64,000 nt of DNA from Gemmata massiliana (lineage in GTDB: Bacteria > Planctomycetota > Planctomycetia > Gemmatales > Gemmataceae), in the NCBI GenBank assembly GCA_000531095.1, contig HG799470.1, positions 86,205 through 150,204 of the forward strand, written 5' to 3'. Both the position numbers and the translations under genes were made by a program. The first letter of the stretch is position 1. Each line of letters begins with the position of its first letter. This document shows positions 15,946 to 25,140 of the stretch, piece after piece. The notes under the pieces are model-generated. The model had not been told where the DNA came from. It saw only the letters and a list, made by a program, of their open reading frames with translations, and did no database searches.

Positions 15946-18522
15946 ATGGCCGACGACCCGACGATTCAGAGTCCACCGCGGACAACGCTGACCGAGGTGC
16001 AGAGCGAATTACCGCATATCCCGGAAGCCGACTTGCTCCCGGTGTTGTCGGGATACACCGTGTCGCACGAGATCGCGCGCGGCGGAATGGGCATCGTGTT
16101 CGCCGCGCACGATCTGGCCTTCGCGCGTGACGTGGCGATCAAAGTCATGCACGCGGGGCTGGACGCGAGCCGGTTCGTGATCGAATCGCGCGTCACGGCC
16201 CGGCTCGCGCACCCCGGCGTTCCGCCCGTACACGCCCTCGGCACACTGTCGGACGGGCGCCCCTATCTCGTCATGAAGCTCATCCACGGGCGCACGCTCA
16301 CCGAGGAATTGCGGCACACGGACCTCCCGCGACTCCCGGCGTCGTTCGAGCAAATCTGCCAGACGGTGGGTTTCGCGCACTCCCAGGGGATCATTCACCG
16401 CGACTTGAAGCCGTCGAACATCATGGTCGGGGCGTTCGGTGAAGTGCAGGTCATGGATTGGGGGCTGGCGAAGGAGTTGCGGGACGCGGACCAAGACACC
16501 GTGCCCGACGTTCCCACGCTTCGCACCTCAAATTTCCTGGAAACAATTGCCGGGCAGGTGAAGGGCACGCCGGCGTTCATGGCGCCGGAGCAAGCACGCG
16601 GGGAAGCGGTCGATGCGCGGGCCGATGTGTTCGCGCTCGGTGGTATTTTGGCCGTCATGCTGACGGGGAACCCACCGTTCATCGGTAACACCGTCCTCGA
16701 CACCGTGCTGAAGGCAGCTCAAGCGCAACTGAGTGACTGCTTCGCACAACTCGATGCGAGCGGGGCCGATGCGGAGTTGATCTCGGTCGCGCGCCGGTGC
16801 CTAGCGCCTGATCCGAGTGACCGGTACCCGGACGGCGCGGCCGTGGCCGCGGCCGTGAGTGCGTACCGGGCGGGCGTCGAGGAGCGCCTGAGTCGCGCCC
16901 AACGCGATCGCGCCGCGGCCGAAGCACGGACGGCCGAAGCGGTGAACACCCGGCGCGAAGCCGAGGCGCGACTGGTCGAACAGCGGAAGCGCCGGCGCGT
17001 GCAGTTGGTGCTGGCGTTCGCGGTGCTGCTGATGGCGGTTGGCGGCGGCGCGGTCGCGTGGTGGCAGGACCGGCAGGCGGCCGAACGGAAACTCACGGCC
17101 CAGCGCGAAGAGGCCGAGCGACTCGCGGACAGCGAGCACCTGGAGGCGGACCGCCGTGCGGTCGAGGCGCGGCTCGTGGGCGAGCGCGATGCCGAAGCTC
17201 GCAATAAGAGCGCACAGGCACAGCAAGGCGTCGAGGCCAGTCTGCGACTCGCGGCGGATCTCCGGGGGCAGTACAAGTTCGGCCAGGCGCGTGCCGCACT
17301 CTCGCAAGCTGAGAATTTGGCTCGGGGAGGGGCGCCGGAACGACTCGCGGAAGTCGAGCAGGCGCGAGCCGATTTGTCGTTCGTCACCGAGCTAGACGAG
17401 GTGCGATTCCGCAAGTGGGTGTTCGTGATCGCGAACGGGAGGGGCGAGTTCAGCACTCAGAGTGCGCCGCCCGGCTATCGAAAGGCGTTCGCGGGTCGCG
17501 GATTGGATGTGATGACCCTCGACTCCGTCGAAGCGGCGCGGCGGGTGGCGGCATCGAGTGTGCGGATTGAAACCGTGGCCGCGTTGGACGACTGGGCGCT
17601 GTACGAACCGGACGCGAAAGTTCGGGAGCGACTGCTGGAAATCGCTCGGCGCGCTGATCCCGGGCCGTGGACCGACCGGTTCCGCGATCCCGCCGTTCGC
17701 ACGAACAAAGCCGCCGTCGCGAAACTCGCCGCGGAAGCAGATTCGGCAGCGGTTTCGTCCACCGCGCTCGGTGGTTTGGCCGAATTGATGGAGCGGAACG
17801 GCTTGAACCCCGTTCCGATGCTGTCGGCCGCACGCGGACGGTACCCGGCCGATTTCCAGTTGGCGTTCGTGTTGGCTTTGTGGCAGAAGGGCGGTCGGCA
17901 AATCGGCCCTTACGAGGCTGCTCGCGCGCTCCGACCCGAACACCTCACTACCTGGAATAACCTGGGATTTGCGCTGTACACACAGAGCGATTTCGATGGA
18001 GCTATCGCGGCTCTTCGAGGGGCGATCCGCATCGATCCGGCGTACCCGTCTCCGCACAACAACCTGGGTGTTGCACTGTATGCCAAGGGCGACTGGACGG
18101 GGGCCGCGGCTGCGTGGGGCGAACTCGTTCGACTCAGCCCGCTCGACGCGAAAGCACACGACAACTTGGGTTTGGTCCGGCACCAGATGGGTGATCTGAA
18201 AGGCGCCGAAGCCTCGTACCGCGAAGCGATACGGCTCGATCCGAAACTCGCTGCGGCGTACAGCAATTTGGGAGCGGTTTACCTCAACCGCGACGATCTC
18301 CCGGAAGCGATCCGCTGGGCACGCACCGCGACTCAAATTGATCCGACGTACCCCAACGCCTTTGCTCTGTTGGGCCACCTGCTGTTCAAGTCCGGCGACA
18401 TCCCCGGCGCACGAGCTGCATTGACAGAAGCGGCTCGACTCAACCCACCGCGTTACTCGTCGCTCCTCGCGAGGTTGCCTCCGCTTACGATTGCTCCGCC
18501 GCCGCGAGAAGTCCGGCGGTAG
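15946..18522 (+). CDS. Membrane Ser/Thr protein kinase with C-terminal TPRs
   Basis: An 858-residue Hanks-type kinase. Residues ~35-300 are the kinase domain: glycine loop ARGGMGIVF, VAIKVMH lysine, catalytic IIHRDLKPSNIMV, and DWGLAKE in place of the usual DFG, a form common in planctomycetes, then GTPAFMAPEQA. A coiled-coil and a membrane helix (VQLVLAFAVLLMAVGGGAVAWW, residues ~350-372, quoted in part) follow, then a long helical region and TPRs near residues 660-830 (TWNNLGFALYTQSDFDGAI, SPHNNLGVALYAKGDWTGA). The kinase is cytoplasmic and the TPR region is predicted outside. The ATG at 15946 is preferred; the frame is open upstream over the broken sulfatase end. Likely a signalling kinase; its substrate is unknown. 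Confidence 0.9.
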   Translation: MADDPTIQSPPRTTLTEVQSELPHIPEADLLPVLSGYTVSHEIARGGMGIVFAAHDLAFARDVAIKVMHAGLDASRFVIESRVTARLAHPGVPPVHALGTLSDGRPYLVMKLIHGRTLTEELRHTDLPRLPASFEQICQTVGFAHSQGIIHRDLKPSNIMVGAFGEVQVMDWGLAKELRDADQDTVPDVPTLRTSNFLETIAGQVKGTPAFMAPEQARGEAVDARADVFALGGILAVMLTGNPPFIGNTVLDTVLKAAQAQLSDCFAQLDASGADAELISVARRCLAPDPSDRYPDGAAVAAAVSAYRAGVEERLSRAQRDRAAAEARTAEAVNTRREAEARLVEQRKRRRVQLVLAFAVLLMAVGGGAVAWWQDRQAAERKLTAQREEAERLADSEHLEADRRAVEARLVGERDAEARNKSAQAQQGVEASLRLAADLRGQYKFGQARAALSQAENLARGGAPERLAEVEQARADLSFVTELDEVRFRKWVFVIANGRGEFSTQSAPPGYRKAFAGRGLDVMTLDSVEAARRVAASSVRIETVAALDDWALYEPDAKVRERLLEIARRADPGPWTDRFRDPAVRTNKAAVAKLAAEADSAAVSSTALGGLAELMERNGLNPVPMLSAARGRYPADFQLAFVLALWQKGGRQIGPYEAARALRPEHLTTWNNLGFALYTQSDFDGAIAALRGAIRIDPAYPSPHNNLGVALYAKGDWTGAAAAWGELVRLSPLDAKAHDNLGLVRHQMGDLKGAEASYREAIRLDPKLAAAYSNLGAVYLNRDDLPEAIRWARTATQIDPTYPNAFALLGHLLFKSGDIPGARAALTEAARLNPPRYSSLLARLPPLTIAPPPREVRR

Positions 18523-18676
18523 GACGTGTGCGTCAATCGTTCCCGCTATTGAGCCTGCCATTTCGCCGCGTGCCCGGCTCGCGGTCCCTGCCACTCTGAC
18601 ACCGCGGGGCATTTCTCTCCGCCAATGCGCTTTGGCAAAGTCTTGCTCCGTAGCATGTTGCGTTGCTCGGCGCTCG

Positions 18677-18692
18677 TGGCACAAACATTGCA
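18677..18692 (+). promoter_or_regulatory. sigma-54-type -24/-12 promoter before groEL1
   Basis: TGGCACAAACATTGCA matches the sigma-54 consensus TGGCACG-N4-TTGCA at 15 of 16 places including spacers, with GG and GC exactly 10 nt apart. It lies 53 nt upstream of the groEL1 ATG. An NtrC-type activator is encoded at 27964-29355. No CIRCE dyad was found here. Confidence 0.55.
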
Positions 18693-18744
18693 TGTGACCG
18701 CGAAAACGATATTCCCTTTCGTTTCCCAACGGGCGGATAGACCG

Positions 18745-20481
18745 ATGGCAGCCAAGCAACTTTCCTACGCCGATGATGCCCGGCAGAAACTCCTCGCCGG
18801 GGCCAGCAAGCTCGCTCGTGCTGTTCGCTCCACGCTCGGGCCGCGCGGCCGTAACGCCGTTCTCGACAAGGGGTGGGGCGCGCCGACCGTCACCAAGGAC
18901 GGCGTGTCCGTCGCCGAAGACATTGAGCTGAAAGACCCGTTCGAGAACATGGGCGCTCAGCTCGTCAAGGAAGCGGCGAGCAAGACCTCCGACGTGGCCG
19001 GCGACGGCACCACTACCGCGACCGTTCTCGCCGAGTTCATCTTCCGCGAGGGGCTGAAGAGCGTCGCCGGCGGGCACGACCCGATGGCGCTCGTGCGCGG
19101 CATCCAGAAGAGCGTCGATAAGGTCGTCGAAGAGCTCCACAACATCGCCGAGACGATCGACCCGAAGGACAACAAGAGCATCACCGAGGTCGCCAGCATC
19201 GCGGCCAACAACGACAAGGAAATCGGCAAGAAGCTCGCCGAAGCGATGAAGCTGGTCGGCGCCGCCAACGGCGTCATCACGATCGAAGAAGGCAAGACCG
19301 CCGAAACCTCGATCAACGTCGTCCAGGGGATGCAGTTCGACCGCGGATACCTCTCGCCGCACTTCGTCACCAACCCCGAAACGGTGACGTGCGAGTTCGA
19401 TAACCCGTACATCCTCATCTACGAAGAGAAGATCAGCAGCCTCAAGACGATCCTCCCGCTGCTCGAATGGGCGCACAAGGAAAAGGCCCAACTGCTCATC
19501 ATCGCCGAAGACATCGAAGGCGACGCGCTCGCGGGCCTCGTGCTGAACAAGCTCAAGGGCGTCGTTCAGGTGTGCGCGGTGAAGGCGCCGGGCTACGGCG
19601 ACCGCCGCAAGGCCATGCTCGAAGACATCGCCATCCTCACCGGTGGTAAGGCGATCTTCAAGGATCTCGCGATCCAGCTCGACGCCGTCACGCAGACCGC
19701 GAAGGGGCCGGTGCCGACGGTCGTCCACGACAAGGGGACGCTGGGCCGCGCCAAGAAGGTGAAGATCGACGCCGAGAACACGACCGTCACCGAGGGCAAG
19801 GGCGACAAGACCGCGGTCGAGGGCCGCGCCGAGTCGATCCGCCGGGAAATCGACAAGACCGAGAGCGAGTACGACCGCGAGAAGCTGCAAGAGCGCCTGG
19901 CGAAGCTCGCCGGCGGCGTAGCGCAACTCAAGGTCGGCGGTGCGACTGAAACCGCGATGAAGGAGCGCAAGGCGCTGTACGAAGACAGCCTCCACGCGAC
20001 CCGCGCGGCCATCGCCGAAGGCATCGTGCCCGGCGGCGGCGTGGCCCTTCTCAACGCCCGCAAAGCGATCGAGAAGAGCAAGCTCGCGGGCGACGAGGGC
20101 GAAGGCGCCCGCGTGCTGTTCCGGGCGCTCGAAATGCCCTGCCGCATGATCGCGGAGAACGCCGGTGCGGACGGCACCGTGGTCGTGTCCAAGATCCTCA
20201 AGGGCGAGAGCAAGAACTTCGGGTACAACGCGGACAGCGGCGAATACACCGACCTCCGCAAGGTCGGCGTCATCGACCCGGTCAAAGTCACCCGCAGTGC
20301 GCTCCAGCACGAGGCGAGTGTCGCGTGCCTCCTCCTCACCACCGAGTGCATGATCGCCGACATCCCCGAGCCGAAGAAGGCCGGCGGCGACCACCACGAC
20401 CACGATCACGGCGGCGGGATGGGTGGCATGGGAGGAATGGGTGGCATGGGTGGCATGGGTGGCATGCCGGGGATGATGTAG
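18745..20481 (+). CDS. groL: Chaperonin GroEL, copy 1 (GGM-tailed)
   Basis: A 578-residue 60-kDa chaperonin that folds proteins in an ATP-driven double ring with GroES. Signatures: STLGPRGRNAVLDKGWGAPT, TKDGVSVAEDIEL, the nucleotide site SDVAGDGTTTATVLA, EDIEGDALAGLVLNKLKG, and KAPGYGDRRKAMLEDIA. The tail is unusual: a His/Asp stretch (DHHDHDHGGG) followed by repeated GGM units. The ATG at 18745 gives the canonical start MAAKQLSY; the frame is open back to 18625. A sigma-54-like promoter lies upstream and groES follows. Confidence 0.95.
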   Translation: MAAKQLSYADDARQKLLAGASKLARAVRSTLGPRGRNAVLDKGWGAPTVTKDGVSVAEDIELKDPFENMGAQLVKEAASKTSDVAGDGTTTATVLAEFIFREGLKSVAGGHDPMALVRGIQKSVDKVVEELHNIAETIDPKDNKSITEVASIAANNDKEIGKKLAEAMKLVGAANGVITIEEGKTAETSINVVQGMQFDRGYLSPHFVTNPETVTCEFDNPYILIYEEKISSLKTILPLLEWAHKEKAQLLIIAEDIEGDALAGLVLNKLKGVVQVCAVKAPGYGDRRKAMLEDIAILTGGKAIFKDLAIQLDAVTQTAKGPVPTVVHDKGTLGRAKKVKIDAENTTVTEGKGDKTAVEGRAESIRREIDKTESEYDREKLQERLAKLAGGVAQLKVGGATETAMKERKALYEDSLHATRAAIAEGIVPGGGVALLNARKAIEKSKLAGDEGEGARVLFRALEMPCRMIAENAGADGTVVVSKILKGESKNFGYNADSGEYTDLRKVGVIDPVKVTRSALQHEASVACLLLTTECMIADIPEPKKAGGDHHDHDHGGGMGGMGGMGGMGGMGGMPGMM

Positions 20482-20496
20482 TAGGCAACATTCGTT

Positions 20497-20521
20497 CGCC
20501 CCGGGACGCTCTCCCGGGGCG
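20497..20521 (+). terminator. hairpin after groEL1
   Basis: CGCCCCGGGA and TCCCGGGGCG pair with a 5-nt loop, 16 nt after the groEL1 stop codon. A further small palindrome (TCACCCGATCGGGTGA, 20527-20542) follows. These may terminate or attenuate the groEL1 message before groES. Confidence 0.6.
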
Positions 20522-20620
20522 ACGTGTCACCCGATCGGGTGAATACAAAATCAGTCCGAAGAACTGCGACTCCTCGGGGCGACGCCCCGGGTTCCGACAA
20601 GATTCAACCGGAGCACAGAA

Positions 20621-20932
20621 ATGGCCAAAGCAGAAAAGCAACTGACCCTGAAGCCGCTCGACGACCGCGTGGTGCTGGAACCGACCGAGGCGGAAGAAAA
20701 GTCGGCCGGCGGCATCCTGCTGCCCGACACCGCCAAGCAGAAGCCGCAACAGGGCAAGGTGGTCGCGGTCGGCCCGGGCAAGCTCTCGGACAAGGGCGCC
20801 CGCACCGCGCTGGCCGTGAAGGTCGGCGACGTCGTGCTGTTCGGCAAGTACAGCGGGTCCGACGTCGAAGTGAACGGCAAGGAATACAAGATCGTCCGCG
20901 AGTCCGAGATCCTCGGCAAGCTCAACAAGTAA
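20621..20932 (+). CDS. groS: Co-chaperonin GroES
   Basis: A 103-residue GroES, the heptameric lid of the GroEL chamber. LKPLDDRVVLEPTEAEE, SAGGILLPDTAKQKPQQG (mobile loop), GKVVAVGPGKL and VGDVVLFGKYSG are diagnostic. It lies between the two groEL genes, so it could serve either. Ribosome binding by GGAG upstream of the ATG. Confidence 0.96.
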   Translation: MAKAEKQLTLKPLDDRVVLEPTEAEEKSAGGILLPDTAKQKPQQGKVVAVGPGKLSDKGARTALAVKVGDVVLFGKYSGSDVEVNGKEYKIVRESEILGKLNK

Positions 20933-20944
20933 TTCAAAACCCGT

Positions 20945-21038
20945 TTCACCGCGGAGGGCGCAGGGAACGCCGAGATCGAGAACGAGGTTCCGCACTCTCA
21001 CGTTTTCTCTCCGCGCCCTCTGCGTTCTCTGCGGTGAA
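20945..21038. repeat. imperfect inverted repeat between groES and groEL2
   Basis: A TTCACCGC-GAGGGCGCAG-GAACGC type unit at 20945 is mirrored by CCGCGCCCTCTGCG-TTCTC-GCGGTGAA ending at 21038. This resembles a dispersed intergenic repeat often seen in large bacterial genomes. It could form a long imperfect hairpin separating groES from groEL2. Confidence 0.45.
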
Positions 21039-21056
21039 CAACTTCCTGGAGACACA

Positions 21057-22742
21057 ATGGCGAAGCAACTGCTGTACACCGACGACGCGCGGAAGAAGCT
21101 CCTGGCCGGCGCCGAGAAGCTGGCCCGCGCGGTCGGCTCGACGCTCGGGCCGACCGGCCGCAACGTCATCATCGACAAGTCGTTCGGCGGCCCGACCGTC
21201 ACCAAGGACGGCGTGACCGTCTCGAAGGAGATCGACCTCGCCGACCCGTTCGAGAACATGGGCGCCAAGCTCGTGAACGCGGTCGCCCAGAAGACGAGCG
21301 ACGGGGCCGGCGACGGCACCACCACCGCGACCGTCCTGGCGCTCGCGATCTACCAGGAAGGGCTGCGGAACATCACCGCCGGCGCCAACCCGATGGCCGT
21401 GAAGCGCGGCATCGACAAGGCCGTGGCCGCCGCGGTCAAGCACCTCGAAGACAACCTGACGCGCAAGCTCTCCAAGAAGGAAGAGATGCAGCAGGTGGCC
21501 GCGATCTCGGCCAACAACGACCCGAAGATCGGCTCGCTGATGGCCGAGGCGTTCGAGAAGGTCGGGCGCGACGGGGTCATCACGGTCGAAGAGGGCAAGA
21601 CCTCCGAAACCGTGCTGGAGTTCGTCGAGGGGATGCAGTTCGACAAGGGCTACATCTCGCCGTACTTCGTGGTGAACACGCCGGAACTGAAGTGGGAGCA
21701 CGAGAACGTCTCCGTGCTGCTGTTCGAGAAGAAGCTCTCGAACGTGCGCGAGATGCTGCCGCTGCTCGACGCGGTCGCGAAGGCCGGCCGCCCGCTGCTC
21801 ATCATCGCCGAAGACGTCGAGAGCGAAGCGCTCGCGGTCCTCGTGGTGAACCGGCTGCGCCAGTTGCTCGAAGTGTGCGCGGTGAAGGCGCCCGGCTTCG
21901 GCGACCGCCGCAAGGCCATGATGGAAGACATCGCGGTCCTCACGGGCGGCACGTTCGTCAGCGAAGACCTCGGGATCAAGCTCGACAGCCTCGAAGAGGT
22001 CAGCCCCGCTGAGCAACAGCGCGGCGCCCGCCCGCAACCGCGCGTGTTCGCGCTGCTCGGGCACGCGACGCAGGTGTCGGTCGACAAGGAAAACTGCACC
22101 ATCATCGTGGACCCGGACGAGGCCCGCGAAGAGGCGATCAAGGCCCGCGCCCAGACGATCCGCACCCAGATGAACCAGACCGAGAGCGAGTACGACAAGG
22201 AGAAGTTCTCCGAGCGCCTCGCGAAGCTCCTCGGCGGTGTGGCGATCGTCAAGGTCGGCGCTTCGACCGAAGCCGAAATGAAGCAGACCAAGGGCCGCAT
22301 CGAGGACGCGCTGCACGCGACCCGCGCCGCGGTGTCCGAAGGCATCGTCCCGGGCGGCGGCGTGGCCCTGCTCCGGTGCGTCCCGGTGGTCGAGGCCGCG
22401 GGCGAGAAGCTCAAGGGCGACGAGCGCATCGGGGCCGAGATCGTGGCCCGCGCGCTGGAGAAGCCGATCCGCACCATCGCCGAGAACGGCGGCGTGGACG
22501 GCGCGGTGGTGGCCGACGAGGTGACCACCCGCGGCGAGAAGGACCAGAACATCGGGTACGACGCCAACACCGGCAAGTACGTCGACATGTTCAAGGCCGG
22601 CGTGCTCGACCCGCTCCGCGTCACCCGCAGCGCGCTGACCAACGCCGCCAGCATCGCCGCCCTCATGCTGACGACCGAGGTCATGGTCACCCGCATCGAC
22701 GAGGACGACAAGAAGTCCAAAGTCGCCGGGGCGATCGCCTGA
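21057..22742 (+). CDS. groL: Chaperonin GroEL, copy 2 (no GGM tail)
   Basis: A 561-residue paralogue of the copy at 18745. The nucleotide site SDGAGDGTTTATVLA and the apical and equatorial motifs (STLGPTGRNVIIDKSFGGPT, KAPGFGDRRKAMMEDIAVL) are intact. Differences: it ends KSKVAGAIA with no GGM tail, and it has an insertion (AEQQRGARPQPRVFALLGHA) after SLEEVSP in the apical domain. Paralogous GroELs in one genome often divide labour between housekeeping and special clients. It follows groES by 124 nt. Confidence 0.95.
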   Translation: MAKQLLYTDDARKKLLAGAEKLARAVGSTLGPTGRNVIIDKSFGGPTVTKDGVTVSKEIDLADPFENMGAKLVNAVAQKTSDGAGDGTTTATVLALAIYQEGLRNITAGANPMAVKRGIDKAVAAAVKHLEDNLTRKLSKKEEMQQVAAISANNDPKIGSLMAEAFEKVGRDGVITVEEGKTSETVLEFVEGMQFDKGYISPYFVVNTPELKWEHENVSVLLFEKKLSNVREMLPLLDAVAKAGRPLLIIAEDVESEALAVLVVNRLRQLLEVCAVKAPGFGDRRKAMMEDIAVLTGGTFVSEDLGIKLDSLEEVSPAEQQRGARPQPRVFALLGHATQVSVDKENCTIIVDPDEAREEAIKARAQTIRTQMNQTESEYDKEKFSERLAKLLGGVAIVKVGASTEAEMKQTKGRIEDALHATRAAVSEGIVPGGGVALLRCVPVVEAAGEKLKGDERIGAEIVARALEKPIRTIAENGGVDGAVVADEVTTRGEKDQNIGYDANTGKYVDMFKAGVLDPLRVTRSALTNAASIAALMLTTEVMVTRIDEDDKKSKVAGAIA

Positions 22743-22762
22743 TCGTATGGGTAAAGTCAAGG

Positions 22763-22784
22763 GCACAGGGCGGAAGCCCTGTGC
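22763..22784 (+). terminator. hairpin with GGAA loop after groEL2
   Basis: GCACAGGGC-GGAA-GCCCTGTGC, a 9-bp stem closed by a GNRA-type loop, 21 nt after the groEL2 stop, followed by TTGTCTGTG. A 7-nt outer repeat (ATGGGTA/TACCCAT) flanks it. Confidence 0.6.
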
Positions 22785-22865
22785 TTGTCTGTGTACCCAT
22801 TACCGTGTGCCGCCTATGATGGGTATTGTGTCGTTCAATTACCCCCAGTTCACCGCCCAATTCCT

Positions 22866-24014
22866 ATGGCCGAGAAGCGCGACTACTACGAGGTGCTGGG
22901 CGTGATCCGCACGTCCACCGAGGTGGAGATCACCAAGGCGTACCGGCAACTCGCGAAGAAGTACCACCCGGACCGCAACATTGGCGACGACGAAGCCAAA
23001 ATCAGATACGCCGAGGTCGACGAGGCCTACGCGATACTGAACGACCCGAACAAGCGCGCCCGCTACGACCGGCACGGGCACGCGGGGGTGCAGGGCGGGG
23101 CCGGTGGGGGCGAGGGCGTCGACCTGGGCGACTTCCTGGGCGACTTCTTCGGTGGGCTGTTCGGTGGTGGCGGTGGCGGGCGCCGGCAGCGCGGCCCGCG
23201 CCGCGGGGAGAACATCGCCGCGGTTCTCGACTTGGATCTGCTCGAAGCCGCGACCGGCGTTAGCAAGACGTTCACCGTTCCGTCGGAACAGAACTGCCGC
23301 GACTGCGCCGGGGGCGGCGCGAAGCCCGGTACGCAGCCGGCCCAGTGCCGCCGGTGCCGCGGCCAGGGGTACGAGGTCGCGGACACGGGGTTCGGTATCG
23401 CGACGCGGATGCGGTGCCGCGGGTGCAACGGGCGCGGCGTGGTCATCACGGACCCGTGCCCGACGTGCCGCGGGGCCGGGCGCGTCGAGGTGCGCGAGCC
23501 GGTCACGGTGAACATCCCGGCGGGCGTGGACACCGGCATCCGGTTCACCTACCCCAACGGCGGGCACGCGGGCGAACCCGGCGCGCCGCGCGGGGATCTC
23601 GAACTCGTGATCCGCGTTCACGAGCACAAGAGCTTCGAGCGCGACGGGCACAACCTGATCTGCCAGTGCCCGATCACGTTCAGCAAGGCCGCGCTCGGCG
23701 GCCCGATCGAGATCACCACGCTCACGAATCAGAAGGTGACCATCGAGGTGCCGCGCGGGAGCCAGACGCACGCGACCGTCGTCCGCGTACCGGGGCACGG
23801 GATGCCCTGGCTCGACGACGCCCGGCGCAAGGGCGACCTGCTCGTGCAACTGGTGGTCGAGACGCCCACGAAACTGACCGCGGAGCAAGAGGAACTGTTC
23901 CGCAAACTCGCGGACCTAGAGGGCACCCTTGCCCCCGGCCCGCGGAAGGGAATTTTCGGTAAATTGAAGGATCTCGTGAGCGGTGACCACCCTCCAAAAG
24001 AAGAGAAGAAGTGA
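22866..24014 (+). CDS. dnaJ: Molecular chaperone DnaJ
   Basis: A 382-residue type-I J protein that stimulates DnaK. J domain with HPD (KKYHPDRN, residues ~35-42), a Gly-rich linker (FFGGLFGGGGGG), then a zinc domain with four CxxCxGxG-like motifs (CRDCAGGGA, CRRCRGQG, CRGCNGRG, CPTCRGAG) and the C-terminal substrate-binding domain. The ATG at 22866 gives MAEKRDYYEVLG, the canonical start. No dnaK is present in the window. Confidence 0.95.
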   Translation: MAEKRDYYEVLGVIRTSTEVEITKAYRQLAKKYHPDRNIGDDEAKIRYAEVDEAYAILNDPNKRARYDRHGHAGVQGGAGGGEGVDLGDFLGDFFGGLFGGGGGGRRQRGPRRGENIAAVLDLDLLEAATGVSKTFTVPSEQNCRDCAGGGAKPGTQPAQCRRCRGQGYEVADTGFGIATRMRCRGCNGRGVVITDPCPTCRGAGRVEVREPVTVNIPAGVDTGIRFTYPNGGHAGEPGAPRGDLELVIRVHEHKSFERDGHNLICQCPITFSKAALGGPIEITTLTNQKVTIEVPRGSQTHATVVRVPGHGMPWLDDARRKGDLLVQLVVETPTKLTAEQEELFRKLADLEGTLAPGPRKGIFGKLKDLVSGDHPPKEEKK

Positions 24015-24034
24015 GACACCTGTAACTCGCAAGG

Positions 24035-24050
24035 TGGTCCGAATTTTGCA
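24035..24050 (+). promoter_or_regulatory. sigma-54-like -24/-12 site before grpE
   Basis: TGGTCCGAATTTTGCA has GG and GC 10 nt apart and differs from the sigma-54 consensus at two -24 positions. It lies 21 nt after the dnaJ stop and 73 nt before the grpE start. Confidence 0.42.
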
Positions 24051-24122
24051 CGCTCCCTCGTTGTGCTAACGAACACAATTTCACACAAACGAACGCGCTG
24101 ACTCCGCCCCAGGGTTCCACGA

Positions 24123-24632
24123 ATGGCCGACGAAACACCCCCCGATTCGATCCCTGTCGACAACCCTTCCGAACTCGCGGCGGTGCGCGCGAAACTGGAA
24201 GCGACCGAGCAGGAGCTGAGCAACTACAGACTGAAACTCGCGGACTTCGACAACGCCCGCAAGCGGCTACTGCGCGACGTCGAGGTCGAGCGCAAGTACG
24301 CGGCGGAGTCGCTCGCCCGCGACCTGCTCGCGCCGCTCGACAACCTGGACCGCGCGCTCGACGCCGTGAAACGCGCCGGCGAAACCGGGCCGCTCGCCAC
24401 GGGCGTGTCCGCGACCGCGGCGCAGTTCCTCGACGCCCTCAAGCGGCACGGCATCACGCGGATCGTGTGCGAACCGGGGGCAGATTTCGATACGAACTTG
24501 CACCAGGCGGTGATGCAGCAACCCGGAACCGAGTTCGCGGCCGGGCAGGTGGTGCAGGTGCTCCAGCACGGGTTCATGCTGCACGACCGCGTTTTGCGAC
24601 CGGCGTCGGTGATCGTGGCCAGCGAAGCGTGA
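24123..24632 (+). CDS. grpE: Nucleotide exchange factor GrpE
   Basis: A 169-residue GrpE, which releases ADP from DnaK. Long N-terminal coiled coil (AVRAKLEATEQELSNYRLKL, DFDNARKRLLRDVEVERKYA), then the dimer and beta domain with LAPLDNLDRALDA, GITRIVCEPGADFD and LHQAVMQQPG. It is separated from dnaJ by 108 nt with its own sigma-54-like site. Confidence 0.94.
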   Translation: MADETPPDSIPVDNPSELAAVRAKLEATEQELSNYRLKLADFDNARKRLLRDVEVERKYAAESLARDLLAPLDNLDRALDAVKRAGETGPLATGVSATAAQFLDALKRHGITRIVCEPGADFDTNLHQAVMQQPGTEFAAGQVVQVLQHGFMLHDRVLRPASVIVASEA

Positions 24633-24728
24633 TTTCGAGTTCCGGGTTCCCGCTCCAAGTTGGCGGAACCTGGGACCGTGGATCGGTACCCAACTTGAAA
24701 CCCGCAACTCGGAACCCGAAACCGCAAC

Positions 24729-25082
24729 ATGCCGACATACGACTACCGCTGCAGTGCGTGTGGCCACACGTTCGACGAGCTTCAGAAGTTTTCGGACGCG
24801 CCGCTGACGAAGTGCCCGGCGTGCAAGAAGAACAAACTCGAGCGCCTGTTCGGGGGCGGCGGCGCGATCATCTTCAAGGGCGGCGGTTTCTACGAAACCG
24901 ACTACCGTCGTGCGGGGGAGAAGAAGGACGACGGCGCCGGCGACAAGGGCGACAGCGGGGCGGGCAAGACCGAGACGAAGGAAGCGAAGGCCGAAACCCC
25001 GGCGCCCGCGGCCGAGAGCGCGCCGAAGACCGAAACCAAAAGTGAGAGCAAGAGCGGGGGCGCGAAGAAGAAGGGGAAGTGA
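24729..25082 (+). CDS. FmdB-family zinc ribbon protein
   Basis: A 117-residue protein with the CxxC...CxxC zinc ribbon of the FmdB/putative regulatory family: PTYDYRCSACGHTFDELQK and CPACKKNKLERLFGGGGAII. The C-terminal 55 residues are a low-complexity Lys/Glu/Ala tail. Function is not established for the family. It lies between grpE and yacG. Confidence 0.85.
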   Translation: MPTYDYRCSACGHTFDELQKFSDAPLTKCPACKKNKLERLFGGGGAIIFKGGGFYETDYRRAGEKKDDGAGDKGDSGAGKTETKEAKAETPAPAAESAPKTETKSESKSGGAKKKGK

Positions 25083-25140
25083 CGGAGCGGGTTGTCCGGG
25101 TTGTCGGGAGAATTCCCGAAGTCGGGAGAAGGCGGAACCG

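Noticed and set aside
18523-18744. CIRCE (HrcA) element before groEL1
   Set aside because: No TTAGCACTC-N9-GAGTGCTAA-like dyad found; a sigma-54-type site fits better.
17392-20409. A 1005-codon open frame on the minus strand across the kinase and groEL1 genes
   Set aside because: Antisense shadow of high-GC genes with clear plus-strand domains; no ribosome site or domain of its own.
23729-24223. Minus-strand frames across dnaJ/grpE
   Set aside because: Antisense shadows of dnaJ and grpE.
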